Below are positions 36,852-49,103 of a stretch of DNA of 64,000 nt, one piece after another. This stretch comes from Linyphia triangularis (lineage: Eukaryota; Arthropoda; Arachnida; Araneae; Linyphiidae), in the NCBI GenBank assembly GCA_963978545.1, contig OZ021727.1, positions 54,138,487 through 54,202,486 of the forward strand, written 5' to 3'. The notes below the pieces were generated by a model that was not told where the DNA came from, searched no databases, and was given only the letters and a program-made list of their open reading frames with translations. The position numbers were made by a program, and so were the translations under genes. How positions within the stretch are numbered: position 1 is the stretch's first letter; each line of letters opens with the position of its first letter.

Positions 36852-37800
36852 TCGGTTTACTACCAAAAAGTAAAGTTTTTGGCAATTTTGAGATTTGTTG
36901 TTATTAGATGACTTCAATATTTGACAATTTTAGGCATGTGGTCTGGAATTTATTCTGCCCTTGCCATGGGTTGGCCTGCTATAGCACTTCCTGCAGGAAC
37001 CGACAGACATAATCCAAAAATTAGACTCACAAGACACACACACACTTCATTGTTGTCATCTAATATACAACGAATTTTGCAAATTTTATCATTAAAACAT
37101 TTATTAATATGCCACAATTTAAAATAGAAGTTTATGAAAGGGCTCTTCTCTGATGCAGGAAATTTCTAGTAAATTGAGATAATTTACTTGAGTATTATTA
37201 GTTAAATTTGTAAGTTTTAACTTTGACGTCGTTTTTCTCGAAACTGTGTTTTACACCAATGCGCGCAGGATATAAAAAAAAGTATTGCTCCGAATTTCTT
37301 CAAATTTTGTGGGTGTAATTGTTATATCAGTATGCTTAACATTCACTACAAGCAAAGAAAAATATTGGAAAATAAATAGATTTTGGAAGTTTTTTGTAAT
37401 TTTTTTTTTGTGTAAATTTTTTTTTTTTACTCGATGTGCTCAAACTTTTGTAATTTTTGGAATTACTTTTAGTTGGTAGTGAATTTAATGCATACAATTG
37501 TTTTAAAGATAAAAAATGCAAAATGGACATTTTGGGGGCATTTTAAATTAAAATATGCTGCGCGTAACACTTGTAAGGTTTTCGGGTCTGTCCAAATTAG
37601 CGTGTCTTGCAACCTCCTCGTTAGGCCCTCGTTAATATTTTTCCAAATTTTTTAAAGTTGTTTATTAATCTACATACTTAATTATATATTGGTGCCTAAA
37701 CACAATTCAGTGCAAGAATTAATTAATTGTTCGTTGAACTCTTGAAAATATACTAATAAACGATGATTTCAACCATTTCAAGGGTACTCAGACCCCTTAA

Positions 37801-38096
37801 ACGGATTTTAATATGAACTTCTTTGAAGCACTAATTCAAAGAAATTGATGGTAGGATTACGCATGAGTCTCGATGCTCATGGTGTAGATGTTTTCCTTTC
37901 TCTATCCCCAAGAGATTCAGTAACTGATAGCGATTCAGTATCAGTTTTTTTCTGCCCGGAAATCAAGAAACTCAAGGGACGCTGATGGTTTATATGTAGC
38001 AAAAGAGTCATCCATTAATTTAAACTGTTGTGGTAATTGTCAGCTTAACTTACTCATATCACTCGGGAAATCAATAATGAGTCATAATGGTAAATG

Positions 38097-38128
<32 letters not shown>

Positions 38129-39316
38129 CTCTTACCAATTGGTAAGCTGTTTCTTCTTCTTTTAATCAGCAGATGTATACATAAATATTTGGATTATATT
38201 TCATGATGAGTGTTCAAACTGTTTTTAATAAATTATTACTATATTTAAATAATAATTATTATAATTATTACTCTAATTTAATATTTAATACATTCCATAC
38301 GTGTTTAATTCTGAGCAACCTTTGTACTATACAACTCACTGATTTTTGAAAACATGTACAGAGTTAAAATTATTAATTTGACTATCTTAAGAGCAGTCTG
38401 TATCTTGAAAGAAACAGCAGATTATAAAAATATGCATGGCTTCCTCTGAAAGTCAGGAGGATTCTTTCTCTAATTTTAAATAACATTTTCCAATTTTCTT
38501 AATAGTATATGCACTCTTTTAAGAGGATAAGTTTATTAAAACAGCTTCTAAATGAATCTAAAAGCGTCAGCTGAATTTAATCAATTTAATTTAGTTAGTT
38601 TAATTACGACCACAAATTTCAGACACAGGAACTGGCTTCAATTATATGTCTAGAGAGACCGCATTGATTACATTTAAATTAACGGGATTCAATTAATCAG
38701 GAGTTGTTGCGCATTTTAATTTGTTGTAAAAAAAAAAAAAAACTTTGCCTTAAAAAAAAAAAAAAATAGCATGTTACTGAGTGGTAGACAAGTGAAAAGT
38801 GATTTATAGACTGAACAGTACAGATCTTGTTTTAAAGGTTTAAATCTCTATTCCCCAGGTTAAAAGATATCTTAGTATATGAATGTTTTATATATTTCTC
38901 ATGATAATATTATTTTTGTGACTAATGAAAGCTACATTTTATTCAATATTGTCATAAATAAATATTTATTATAATATAAATAGACTTTAAAATTGAGGTG
39001 AAATTACAACTATCACAAACGAAAAGTTGATATTATTGTGAGAGTTCGTTGATTTAATGTTTTTCAATTTAGCATTCAAATGCTTTTTGAAGTCTTTATA
39101 TTCCTTTACAAAGTGAAATTAAATAAACAGTTTAAGACTAGGGTTCTTTTTCCAAAGTTGCTAATCTATATTGGGATGCCGTATTATGTGTTAATTACCA
39201 CTCCAATCACTGTTTTAAACATTAGTTTAATTGTTGCAAACATTGGTTTAATATTAAGAATTGTTTCATTTGGGAGTTGGTGTGTGAAAAGCAAAAAATA
39301 TATTCCTCATTATTGC
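37801..39316. other. Intron sequence
   Basis: AT-rich intron of the receptor gene with a T run at 38098-38125 and A runs near 38730-38766. A GC-richer patch at 37870-37975 is exon-like on the minus strand but could not be fitted to the splice phases. Confidence 0.45.
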
Positions 39317-39324
39317 TTTGAAAC

Positions 39325-40005
39325 TAGAGGTCGGCGATATATCGATACGACGATATTTTTATCGATATTTATAAAAAATATCGATTTTGAAAATATCGAT
39401 AAAAGTCACTGATATTACGATATTTTCAAACATTTTTAGTTTTTTGATGATCGTTTTGTAGTTCCATGTGTTTTTTCGATTTTATCAATGGTTATGTCTC
39501 AGTATCAATTTATTCTTTTTTGTATAATCATTTACATTTTCTCTCAATTCCTTCCTGGAAAATGTTTGGGTTTTTATTTGTTTTGTCATCAGAAATTAGA
39601 CCTTGATATCTATTTTCAAACAAGCATTTCCTATAATTTGGATTTTTTTTTTTTCATTATTTCTCTAACTTGGAAGAAGTAACTACTCATTGTATTGTAT
39701 TTTAAAATCTTTTATATTAACTTCAATTTTATTTGTGTGTACCAAATGAACAGAAACTTGGCAGATATCATGTCGATGACGATGCAGTCTATCACGTTTG
39801 TGGGGCTGTCAACTAGGATTGTAGTGCTAAAAAAAATTTACCGGTACGCAAACTTTTAGATCATGGCGGTACTGTAGCTAAATCAAATAATAATTTTTTA
39901 AAAAAATCAAAAATCATGTATTGATATATCAATATTTTATCGATATTTTTTCCTATGCAGCGATATAGTATCGATATTTATTTTGATCGATATTTCCGAC
40001 CTCTA
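39325..40005. mobile_element. hAT-type MITE, 681 bp, with perfect 8-bp target duplication
   Basis: The ends TAGAGGTCGGCGATATATCG and, inverted, TAGAGGTCGGAAATATCG form terminal repeats that continue into stacked ATCGATA motifs. TTTGAAAC is duplicated exactly on both sides (39317-39324 and 40006-40013), the 8-bp size produced by hAT transposases. Frames inside (39488-39682) are hydrophobic by chance and no transposase is encoded. Confidence 0.85.
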
Positions 40006-40306
40006 TTTGAAACTTTCTTTTTCGAACTGTACTGAGGTAATCAGTGAATGTTTTGGGGAATAGCTTTGGGAGGTAAGTCATTTCCGTCCACCAGACGCAC
40101 AAAAAGGGATGAGGAGGGTTATGTTTTCAGGGGCAAGTCAATTTCTGAAGGAATTATCTGAAATGAAGTTCAAAGTGACTGAGTGGTGTGTAAGTCCAAT
40201 GAACGCTTACTAACCAAAGGATAAAGCCTTTTTAGGCGGAGTTGTGGGGAAAAAAACAGCCATTGATATGAGCGGGGCCTATTTTAAAGGGTAGTTGTGG
40301 CTTATT

Positions 40307-40410
40307 TGGGCAGTCGTAAATTCAAAATGGGCAGTCTTAAATTCAAAATTCGGCAGTCTTAATTTCAATATTAGCCAGTCTTAAATTCAAGATTGGGCAG
40401 TCGTATAAAA
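40307..40410. repeat. Short tandem repeat, unit 21-24 bp, five copies
   Basis: Five successive units each begin with GGCAGTC or CCAGTC and continue as TTAAATTCAAAAT, with small changes. The last unit diverges after GGGCAGTCGTATAAAA. Confidence 0.8.
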
Positions 40411-40559
40411 CACAAAATCAAATAAAGAAAAAATTGCTCATTCTTATTTTGTAACAATAATGCATGTGGTACTTTCAAATATTTCACAGTATGAAATCAT
40501 ATTTTTGGAATGCAAATAACAAGGCATTTGCCTAAAATTTAAAATCAAATCAAATCAGT

Positions 40560-40905
40560 CGAAATCTCCGCTCCAAGCCAGGACGAGCCGGTCCTGTCGA
40601 AGCTTAAAACTTTATTGGGCAGACAGATTTGGAGAAAGCATCGGATGTCTTTTCTCCATGACCTTGCAATATGGGTGAAGCGGGGAGATGCGGAATGTTT
40701 TGTGAGTCAAGTGTCAGCTGATCAGCTACCCCAAGCCGAAACCTTGGGATATCTTGTCTCGTTTACTTCAACAGTCGCGCGCGAAAAACCCCTTTTTCCC
40801 CTTTGTCAATAAATCTTCAGTTCGGCTGTTTACGGTCAACACTCCCACTGTGTGTCCTGTTCTCCTCTGTAATTTTCTTGCGAGATGACCACTGTATTTT
40901 TAGAA
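40560..40905. other. GC-rich block, possible solo LTR
   Basis: This is one of the most GC-rich parts of the intron. It includes CCAGGACGAGCCGGTCCTGT, an AGTCGCGCGCGAAAAACC patch and an AATAAA signal at 40810, followed by a C/T-rich stretch. A promoter-like GC segment followed by AATAAA is what a solo LTR would show. No clear TG...CA borders or target duplication could be fixed. Confidence 0.3.
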
Positions 40906-42380
40906 GGTTGGTGACAAAAATTGTAAAATAAAGGCAGCGATGAATAGCTGACAAGAGGGAAGCTGAATTTAGACACAATATCTTTTCTTTACGAAGAAGG
41001 TAGATGTCAGCTGTTGCATGTTTGTCTTGCAAGTGTAAATAATCTTTTAATGTTTAGTATCGAAAACATTGAATTCTAATTCACGACTGTTTAGTTGTCT
41101 TTTGCGACTTCGCAAAGAAAGGTATTTCAAATTTTTAGTGGTTTTTTAGTGGTCTAAACCAAGACCCTAAAATATGAAGTTCAATAAAAAAATATCTTAA
41201 GGTTCCTCAAAGCCCCCCAAAATTGGAATGTTTCATAAACAATACATAAAAGTGAAAATTTTAGAAAGAATATTTATTGCGTTTATTTTGTAGTTGGAGG
41301 TGTTAGTGTGAATTTTGGAGGCTCCGATATTTTGTTTACATGTATTTTAGGATAACGAGTTGATTGGGGCAAAGAGGTGAATCGCTCATTTGAGTCTAAA
41401 AATGATTCTGTTTTGTGTCAGCATTGTCCTTTCGGTATTTTTTTTTGGGGGGGGGGGATTACTCAATGTGTTTGAGGTGTTTCTTGAATGAACCTGCCCA
41501 ACATTTGTGTAGAACGGTTGATTGTCATAGTTTTTGCATAACGCATGTATGTACGATTTTTAACCGGTTCACAGCCACGATGCATTTTAAAAGCATTTAA
41601 TCTAACTTTGATTAGTTTTCATTTTTTTTTTTTTAATAACTAGGACGAGGGTAGCAAAAAAAAAAAAAAAAAAAAAAAAACATTACACCACATATATGCT
41701 ATGATGATTTTCTTACGATTGACAGTTAGATTTCATAAGCATGTAACATATTTATTGAGGTACCACACAAACAACATTCTAAAGATTTCTGAAAAAACTG
41801 TCGGCATTCATTTTTTTTCTACGATATTTACTATTCCATAAGTAATCGTCCTTTCTTAGATTGAATTAGAATCCATTTCGAATTGGTACGTCAAGAGTTA
41901 GTTGCCAATAACAGAATTAATCGGAAAATGGAGCTTCAAAATTATATTCTTTTTTATGTATTTGAGCGAAAAGCATATCCCTAAAATCCTTCCAATAACA
42001 GATTTATTACAATATCTAATGGAATTTAATTTACCAATTGATTAGCTTCGTATTCATAAATATCTAGAGAAAAAAATATCTTACATCTTATATTACTTAC
42101 ATATTTTTTTATTTCCTTTGATATCTTGTTTTTATTAAAATGTTCAAAGTGATTCTAAATGAGACGTAATAAATATATCGCAAAATGACATTTTTCAACT
42201 TAAGTTTGAAAGTACACACACGCTATTTTGTTACACTTTTAGCACTTAATAAACAATTTTCATTCATGAAAATAATGCAAAGTGGTAGTTACATTTGAAT
42301 CACAATGTTCGTAATACGAATCGATTTAATATCATTTTCGCGCTCGCCACAACATGCTTTTTTAACCCACTCCTGCTTAC
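40906..42380. other. Intron sequence
   Basis: AT-rich intron of the receptor gene, with a G run at 41448-41458 and an A run at 41658-41681. No other feature was seen. Confidence 0.5.
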
Positions 42381-42582
42381 CCATCCCGACATGTTTTAGC
42401 ATAGGGAGCACCTTGTTTGGTACCGCACTGCCATCTGTTGGAAGAAATGGCAGTTGATCTTGGCCGCGAATCATTGTTTCTTGGAATGTACTCTTCATCA
42501 ACATCAGCTGACCATCGACGATCGGACATGGAATCTTTGCGATGAGATCCTGTAGTCTGATGATGACCACTCGAGGGTCGGT
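42381..42582 (-). CDS. Dscam: Dscam-like receptor, cytoplasmic exon 7
   Basis: Borders are TTTTCAG before 42582 and a GG/GTAAGC donor after 42381. Two bases complete the codon begun in exon 6 (Asn), then the exon reads RPSSGHHQTTGSHRKDSMSD and continues with RRWSADVDEEYIPRNN and a Ser/Arg-rich part. It is hydrophilic and has no folded domain, as expected of a receptor tail; the acidic DEEYIP is a possible phosphotyrosine site. It ends with two bases of a Gly codon completed by the exon at 34126-34244. Confidence 0.75.
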
Positions 42583-43626
42583 CTGAAAACATATTGCAAA
42601 TGTTGTATTGTGTTCATTTATATCCACTAAAGACAATTTTCCAATGTATATATTTATGCATAGCTATGATTTTTGTTTAACCATTGCATAAATTAATATA
42701 AACAAAAAATTATATTAAAATATTAAATAAGCAAATATAATGAAAAAAATTAAATGAATTTAAATTTTGAGAAATTATGTTATTGTATTTAATGCTATCC
42801 ATAGAGTTTACCAATTGCAACATAAAATATAAAAAATACCACTTTTATATTGTAATGATAAAGAACTAATGCCAAAACTTTTTCAAATAAAAATAAGGAG
42901 TAATTGAATGTATGAGGGGTTGCCTAAGGAATGAAAAGGGTTTAGGATGAAATCTGCAAACTTTTAAAGTATCATATAGTTTTTCAACTTAAACTGAGAA
43001 TTGTATAATTTCATTTTTATTTACTGTGGAATTCAAAGATAGTGACATAGTTCTTTTAAAGCTCTATTTTGAATGGATTTTTCGAGAGAGTTCTCGCGCG
43101 CTAATATTACTTCGAGTGCGGAGTAAAATCTTGAAGTCGAGTTTTTTTATGCTGATTTGAAAGGATCGGAGCTTTTGTTTACTTTCGTTGCCTGCATTAT
43201 TGCTGTATCCAAAGTTGTATGCATTGAAGCTTGTGTTGAAGCTGGATAGGGAGTTTACTGTTGTTCTGAAAAGTTTTGTAAGTCTTCGAAATAATAAATT
43301 ATAATTTTTACTTGGGGGGAGGGGGGGGCAAAAACTATGTCATCATTTCTTCTGCGAAAATTTTATAACAACATAATACAGATAAACAATATCAGTAGCT
43401 ACCTAATGTATGGTGAAGGAAAAAAAATACTTTTCAATGCTATTAGATGGTGTGGTAGATATCAAAAATATCTAACACAATCGCAAATAAGCTACATAAA
43501 AAGTATGTTTCTTTTTGTTTGTATGGTTTATCTAAAGCTTAATAAATTCTTAAATAGTTTTTTATTATTTAACAATGAATGTTATACTATTTTGGAGCGT
43601 ATGTTTGTATCATTCTCATGACTTAC
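42583..43626. other. Intron sequence
   Basis: AT-rich intron with a G-rich run at 43314-43328. A plus-strand frame at 43337-43621 is low-complexity and hydrophobic and is not considered real. Confidence 0.5.
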
Positions 43627-43702
43627 TTGGGAAACTGTACATGTGCTCAACTTCTGATTGAGTGAGAGGTTTCCCTCCTTTCATATGCTTAGTATTACTA
43701 TT
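43627..43702 (-). CDS. Dscam: Dscam-like receptor, cytoplasmic exon 6 (76 bp)
   Basis: A small exon between an ATTTCAG acceptor and a consensus GTAAGT donor. It starts in phase 0 and encodes NSNTKHMKGGKPLTQSEVEH followed by MYSFP, leaving one base that joins exon 7. Phase agrees with both neighbours. Being 76 bp long, skipping it would shift the frame, so it is probably constitutive. Confidence 0.75.
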
Positions 43703-44160
43703 CTGAAATATAAATGAGTACTATTTATATGAAGCATATGTAATGTGCACAAACATTATATTACACTATGCTAGGATAGCATTTTCTAATAATCAATACT
43801 ATATTTCACACAATTCAGTACTATGATTTATATTAGTATTTCACTTTAATTTATTATTTAGATACATATGTATTTTATGAAATTCATTAACACGTATTGT
43901 AGTGGTTCCAAAATTAAACACCATTATGCGACTGTATTTAACGGATAATCACACTATGATATAGTAGCATTTCGCATAAATAAATGCTACGATATAAGAA
44001 ATTATATCGTACGTTATTTATTACAGAATTCATTACTTAATTAGTAGAGCAGAATTTAACTAAATATAATATCATGACTTAGAAATATTTAACACAATTC
44101 TGTATAACATCATTCGGAAATTTAATACTATGATATAGTAGTACCTAATTATGTGTGTAC

Positions 44161-44405
44161 CTGTTTAACAGCGAACGGGACATCATACGGCCTCTCCATA
44201 TCTCGCAGCGTTGATCTACCATCAGTGCTGCTTTCACCTGAGCTTCTTTCATCAAGAGAGAACACAGGCACCCTACTTGTAGCATAAGGCGATGGGAAAT
44301 ACAATGATGCGTCTTTGGTCTGGACGTATGTTCCATCCTGTTTCACTTCATATTCTGACATTTGGACTGCTTCTGTGTTCATTTCTTTTCTCACGCTTTG
44401 AGCAT
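44161..44405 (-). CDS. Dscam: Dscam-like receptor, cytoplasmic exon 5
   Basis: The exon follows TTGCCAG and ends at CAG/GTACAC. It completes an Asp codon begun in the transmembrane exon and reads AQSVRKEMNTEAVQMSEYEV. Further on are YVQTKDASLYFPSPYATSR, a Ser-rich patch and MERPYDVPFAVKQ. Several tyrosines in SH2-type settings (EYEV, TYVQ, PYDVP) and proline-containing patches suit adaptor binding, as described for Dscam tails. Exit phase 0 matches exon 6. Confidence 0.85.
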
Positions 44406-45405
44406 CTGGCAATAATAAAAAAATAATACGATGCAATTATAAATGTCATGTTGATAACACAAAAATATGTATATTTCTTTATATTGAGCACTATAAATTG
44501 AAAATTCTAAAATTGTTTTTCCAGTTGTTTATTTTTAAAGCAAGCCTTTTAAAGGTCTTATCTTTAGGAACATTTATCTTCTGTTTTCTTCTTTTTTTAT
44601 TACCTTATTCCATCTAAAGTGGCATAATATTTACGTTTAAAGATATATATGTATCACCTTTCGATTTTTATGTCTGAAAATTGCGTTATCTTTCAGAAAA
44701 TTGTTAGTTTTATGTGTTGTTGTGAGGAGAGAAATGTAAATGCTCGTAAGTAAAGACATATTGTCAATAACTTTTTTAATAATTTTCTTTTTTGGGAGAT
44801 TTTAATGGTGTGCTATTTTCAGAAATTAATTTAGTTGAGGTATTAATAAGATTAAAATAAAGTATTAGAATAAAATCGTTGGTATAGAAATATTTTCCTA
44901 ACTATGAATACTTCTCATTCATTGGTTATATATTTCACTTTGATATTTATGCCAAATTTGCGTTCAGAGGTTTACCAACTATGATACATCTTTCACTAAA
45001 AAGGTTTAATGTTGAAGGCTACCAACTCCTAAAAGTGCAACTCTAAGAAAAGATAAGATAGTTGCCTTAAACACGTTTCACTGATATTCACTGAAATACA
45101 TAAATTCCGGCATTTCATGGATATGAATACAAATTTAACTTTTAATTTGATTATTACCTCTAAGAAATATTTCAACTGAACTGATTCAATTCTTATCACG
45201 AGGAAAAAACAATATTTTGACTTAAACTCTATACTAAAGTAATAAAAATTATTTCATTACGCCATTCTATGAGAAAAATACAATATTTTATTTTGAACTC
45301 TGTAACAATGTATTAAAAATAGTTACATGACATCCATTCGTAATTATGTAAATGTGAAATTGTTATTTTGTCTATAATGTTAATACTAGCTGATAAAATA
45401 TTTAC

Positions 45406-45567
45406 CTTCGTATTGCCTGTCTCCATTTCTTCTTCGTCTGCTAAGAGCACATACTACAATAAGCACTGATATAAGGATGATAACTGTAACTACCACGGGA
45501 GCAACAATGGCTAAATTAGTGTATAAAGGTGCAGGTCCCTTTATGACGGGAGGTTGGGAAATTCCTC
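45406..45567 (-). CDS. Dscam: Dscam-like receptor, transmembrane exon 4
   Basis: After a TTTTAG acceptor the exon encodes a short linker (GISQPPVIKGPAPLYTN), a transmembrane helix (LAIVAPVVVTVIILISVLIV then VCAL) and a stop-transfer SRRRRNGDRQYE, ending at a GAAG/GTAAAT donor. The arrangement gives a single-pass type I topology with fibronectin domains outside. The valine-rich PVVVTVI start is typical of Dscam proteins. Only one such exon was seen; some insect Dscam1 genes have two alternative ones. Confidence 0.9.
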
Positions 45568-46249
45568 CTAAAATAAAAATTACATTTTAATATAGAGTTT
45601 ACAATACGGGAGTCTAACTCATAGATAAATTCGATACCTTCACTTTTATTAATATGGGTGAAATAATAAAAGGTGCAGACATTATTGAATATTGTTTACA
45701 ATTGAAGTTTGATATGTAGTTCAGTTCGTATATGTAATCGTGAATATGGTGACCTTGTTAAGCCATTACTATTTTTTTAGATATCTCAACAGAGTTTACT
45801 TGTACAATGAGATGTTCGATGTGTGATACTATTATTATTATTATTTTTAAATACATATGATTATAAACAAATGAAAAAATATGTCGAATTTTTTAGGAGA
45901 TCTGTTTACCAATAGTTCTATAAGAATTTGTTTTACATAATTATGAGTGTTTGAGAGAGATTTTATAATGGGCTAAAAACACTTTTAGAACATTGTATAA
46001 TTTTGTGGAATTTTCCAATAATTAAATGAAACTAGATTTAAAGTTAGGTCAGACATAAAATATTAGAAGTAAGATGTAAAAGTATAAAAGCGAGACACTA
46101 TTTTATATTATTATTTACTACACAGAGTACCCGAATACTATACATATGGTGTAATAGAAAGTAAAAAGGGATTGATAACCTTTCGTAACATATTATATTT
46201 GTATTACAATCGAAAATATTCTACACATCATAATCTTACTGCCCAGTTC

Positions 46250-46289
<40 letters not shown>

Positions 46290-46708
46290 TAAATTTCACA
46301 TTACCAAGTATGCATGATATATAAAAAACGACTATTAATAATATAAAGTACTTAAAGTAATTATAATACTTTGCATGCTAAATAATAAGTATGTTATTAC
46401 TACAAACGGTCAATGAATTTTTATGCAATGGCATTTTAAAATGTCTAGCAGAACCAATTTTGTTTCGCTTATAGCTACAGCACTACACTTTTCGTTTCTT
46501 CCTTTTAAATAAATTATTAAGATCAGTTCATTTTAAAAAGTGTCAGTTAAAAAATCGAGTAGCTGTACTAAATTTTCTCAAACAACCTTTATTTAAATTA
46601 CTCACAAAAAGTAAAAGTTTGAAGCAATATCAACGAGAGGAACTTTTTTAGTTTTACGCTTGTCACTTAAGAAACGCCACGTATTTATACAAATTGAACT
46701 TAGCGTAC
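45568..46708. other. Intron sequence
   Basis: AT-rich intron with an ATT run at 45830-45847 and a T run at 46250-46280. Confidence 0.5.
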
Positions 46709-47002
46709 CATCATTAAGTATTCCAGTACTAAACTTATATTCTCTTTTTTGAGATCCAGCATCGTTGTGAGCTGTAACATCCAGCCGATACTCTGTACCA
46801 GGACTTAATCCGTCCAATTCGAATGGTTCAGCTTGCATGAGCACGTGGTCAGACACCAGTGTCCAATCGTTCTGCAACTCCGTTTTGTACTGGATGACGA
46901 AAAAGTTGATTGGACAACCACCATCAACCCACTTGCTGAGGTAGAGAATTGCATGAGTTGCATTGGAACGAAGAAAATCTCTCAGCTCTGGGGCTTCAGG
47001 CA
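46709..47002 (-). CDS. Dscam: Dscam-like receptor, last fibronectin III domain (exon 3)
   Basis: A 294-bp exon between a CTTTCAG acceptor and a GATG/GTACGC donor codes for a complete FNIII domain. It opens PEAPELRDFLRSNATHAILY, with an NAT glycosylation sequon, and contains the SKWVDGGCPINFFVIQYK block characteristic of the last Dscam FNIII repeat. It closes with LSPGTEYRLDVTAHNDAG, the conserved Y-x-L-x-V-x-A-x-N pattern of the F strand. Phase 1 at both ends matches exons 2 and 4. The domain lies outside the cell just before the membrane. Confidence 0.9.
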
Positions 47003-48876
47003 CTGAAAGAAAAATACATTATACATACAAAAGATTATGCTTAAGTCAATCACTATAACTTTCATGTTACTTCTAAATAGTTTTATCCTACTCTGTTCCA
47101 CAAACTTAGATGAAGGCGATTATTTAGATGAAAGCTTAATTATCGGCAGTTTTTTCTATTGAAAGATTCTAAAGGTAAAAATGACTGTTACAATAAAGTA
47201 ATCTTTAACCAAATAACACACTGAGATAAGATTTTTCGCTTATTCTTACTTTACGTAACTGAACAAGGGACATTTCTCATAAGTTGTTTTTAAAGGTATA
47301 AGGTACTGGTGTAATCCATATATATATAAATATATATTTTTTTTTTTTTGCAATATCCTTTTCAGGAAAAAAGGAAATTTCTCTTGAGGTCAGCAGAAAA
47401 CATATGTTTTCAAACTTGATTTACTACCATATCATCACAAAATATAATTATAAAGTTATGCCATCATTTGACTTCTTTATGCATATTCCCCTGCATTTCG
47501 CAGGGCTCATATTTTACTTGTTACTTATTTTATAGCAGAATTAGTTAAATGGAACTTCCTATGGAGCACATCAGTATTGGCTGATGTAAGAAACTCGGGT
47601 TCTGAAAAAATCGCCAGTACTGGCCGAAATTCAAGCATCATTCCAAAAGTCCCGATTTTTTTAAAAAATAAACACATCAAAAGCATCACAGAAATATATT
47701 TTCTAGCCCTCCGTCCTGTATTATAAAATTATTTCTATTTTAGAACTGTGCCTCAAAATTTGAAAACTTGTAGTACATTTTATCCAACATTAGACGAGAT
47801 TGGGAAAGTTCCGTAGCAAAGGCGGCTTACAACAGTCAACATTGGGAATGCCTAATGTAGAGCGATATTAGAGAGAGTTGCTGCGCAACTGAGGTTAGTC
47901 CTCATTTTAAATTGTTTTAAAAACAATTCGTTATTTTTAAATTTCACAATAACACGCCAATTTTCTGGTAAACTTAACCGTTTCGCTAATATAACAACGA
48001 TACTCGAAACCCCGTAATGTTACAATAAAGTTAATTATCAATTTGGCAAGCCTCTAAAAAGTATGTTGTGCCTTACACAACTCTTTATGAGCGACTTGGG
48101 GAAAATAGTTATAAGAATGAAAACGGTTTCATAATTGAGGAAGGGACAACAATCTCAGTCTTCTTTTTTGTTTGCACCGACGATTTATGGCCATACATTT
48201 AGAGCATCAAAACTGATAGCAAATTTATACGTAACCGATTTGAAACCTTTAGGGTAAAATGGTTCATTTTCACCTCATTGAATACAAAATGCATTACAGG
48301 ATATTCTTGAAGAATATATTCTAAGGGCTGTTCTCAAATTCATCACTATATTAACTAGTACAAATCCACTAGCTTTTAAGTTCAAATATTATTTCTCTCT
48401 GTATATAATTAAAATTAAAGGGATTGGATGATTTTTGTGAAGATATTAGACGACTTGATTTTTTTAGGAAAATTTAGTACTGATGAGAAAATTCTCTCCA
48501 TATACAGCAGTGAAGCTGATTAATAATTAAAATAAGTTCTGTAGATATGAAAGCGGCTGAAGTAGGATTTGGAACATGAGATATAACTGAATTTATATTA
48601 ATTGTTTAATTCGCCACACCCTTAGTATAACTATTTTAGTGAAAACACGCATATTCTCCACCGTATGTATTTATATCTGTTTGGAACTTCTAAATAAAAA
48701 TAAGTGTTTGATACAGGTCTATTAATTGAACTGGTGATTTTAGGAACAAAAGTTTGTGATTTTAGTGAAAAATAAATTAATTAAGTGTATAAACCAATAG
48801 TAAAGGCTTAAGATAGTTTGTAATAAAAATATCATCAAATTAACAGTTTCAGCTAACAACATTTTACGAATTTACC
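47003..48876. other. Intron sequence
   Basis: AT-rich intron; nothing recognised apart from a short TATATA and T run near 47320-47350. Confidence 0.5.
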
Positions 48877-49103
48877 TACACTGTAAATGCTGGTGTCTTA
48901 AATTTAGACACAAAATGTCTGAAAAATTCATTTCAGACACATTAGGTGACTTATTTTGCACAAAGGTGGTTTACTTCTTCGAATTTCAGACATCACACGG
49001 GTCTTAAATTGCTTTCAGTCACAACAAGTGACTGAAAATAAGACACTTCGAACCAAATTAAGACATTTCCGAATTCAGACGCATCTCTATTCAGACAGAT
49101 CAT
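48877..49103. repeat. Array of GTCTTAAA / GTCTGAAA motifs in both orientations
   Basis: Starting with TACACTGTAAATGCTGGTGT, about a dozen short motifs of the form GTCT(T/G)AAA or their complements TT(T/C)AGAC alternate over 220 bp, for example GTCTTAAATTTAGACAC and GTCTGAAAAATTCATTTCAG. The alternation forms many small hairpins. A second array lies at 54988-55195. Confidence 0.7.

Larger units (their letters stand above)
34696..37796 (+). mobile_element. TTAA-flanked DNA transposon with Mutator/Kolobok-type transposase
   Basis: The terminal repeats GGGGTCTAGGTACCCTTGAA and GGGGTCTGAGTACCCTTGAA (right end, inverted) are nearly identical over about 22 bp and are flanked by TTAA at 34692-34695 and 37797-37800. 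A TTAA target is known for the Kolobok and piggyBac superfamilies. The encoded protein is not piggyBac-like but belongs to the arthropod 'Mutator-like transposase domain' type, so Kolobok-like is the best fit. It sits in the intron between receptor exons 7 and 8, in the opposite orientation. Confidence 0.8.

Noticed and set aside
43337..43621. Plus-strand 94-codon frame between receptor exons 6 and 7
   Set aside because: Low-complexity hydrophobic translation in AT-rich intron DNA without a conserved motif.
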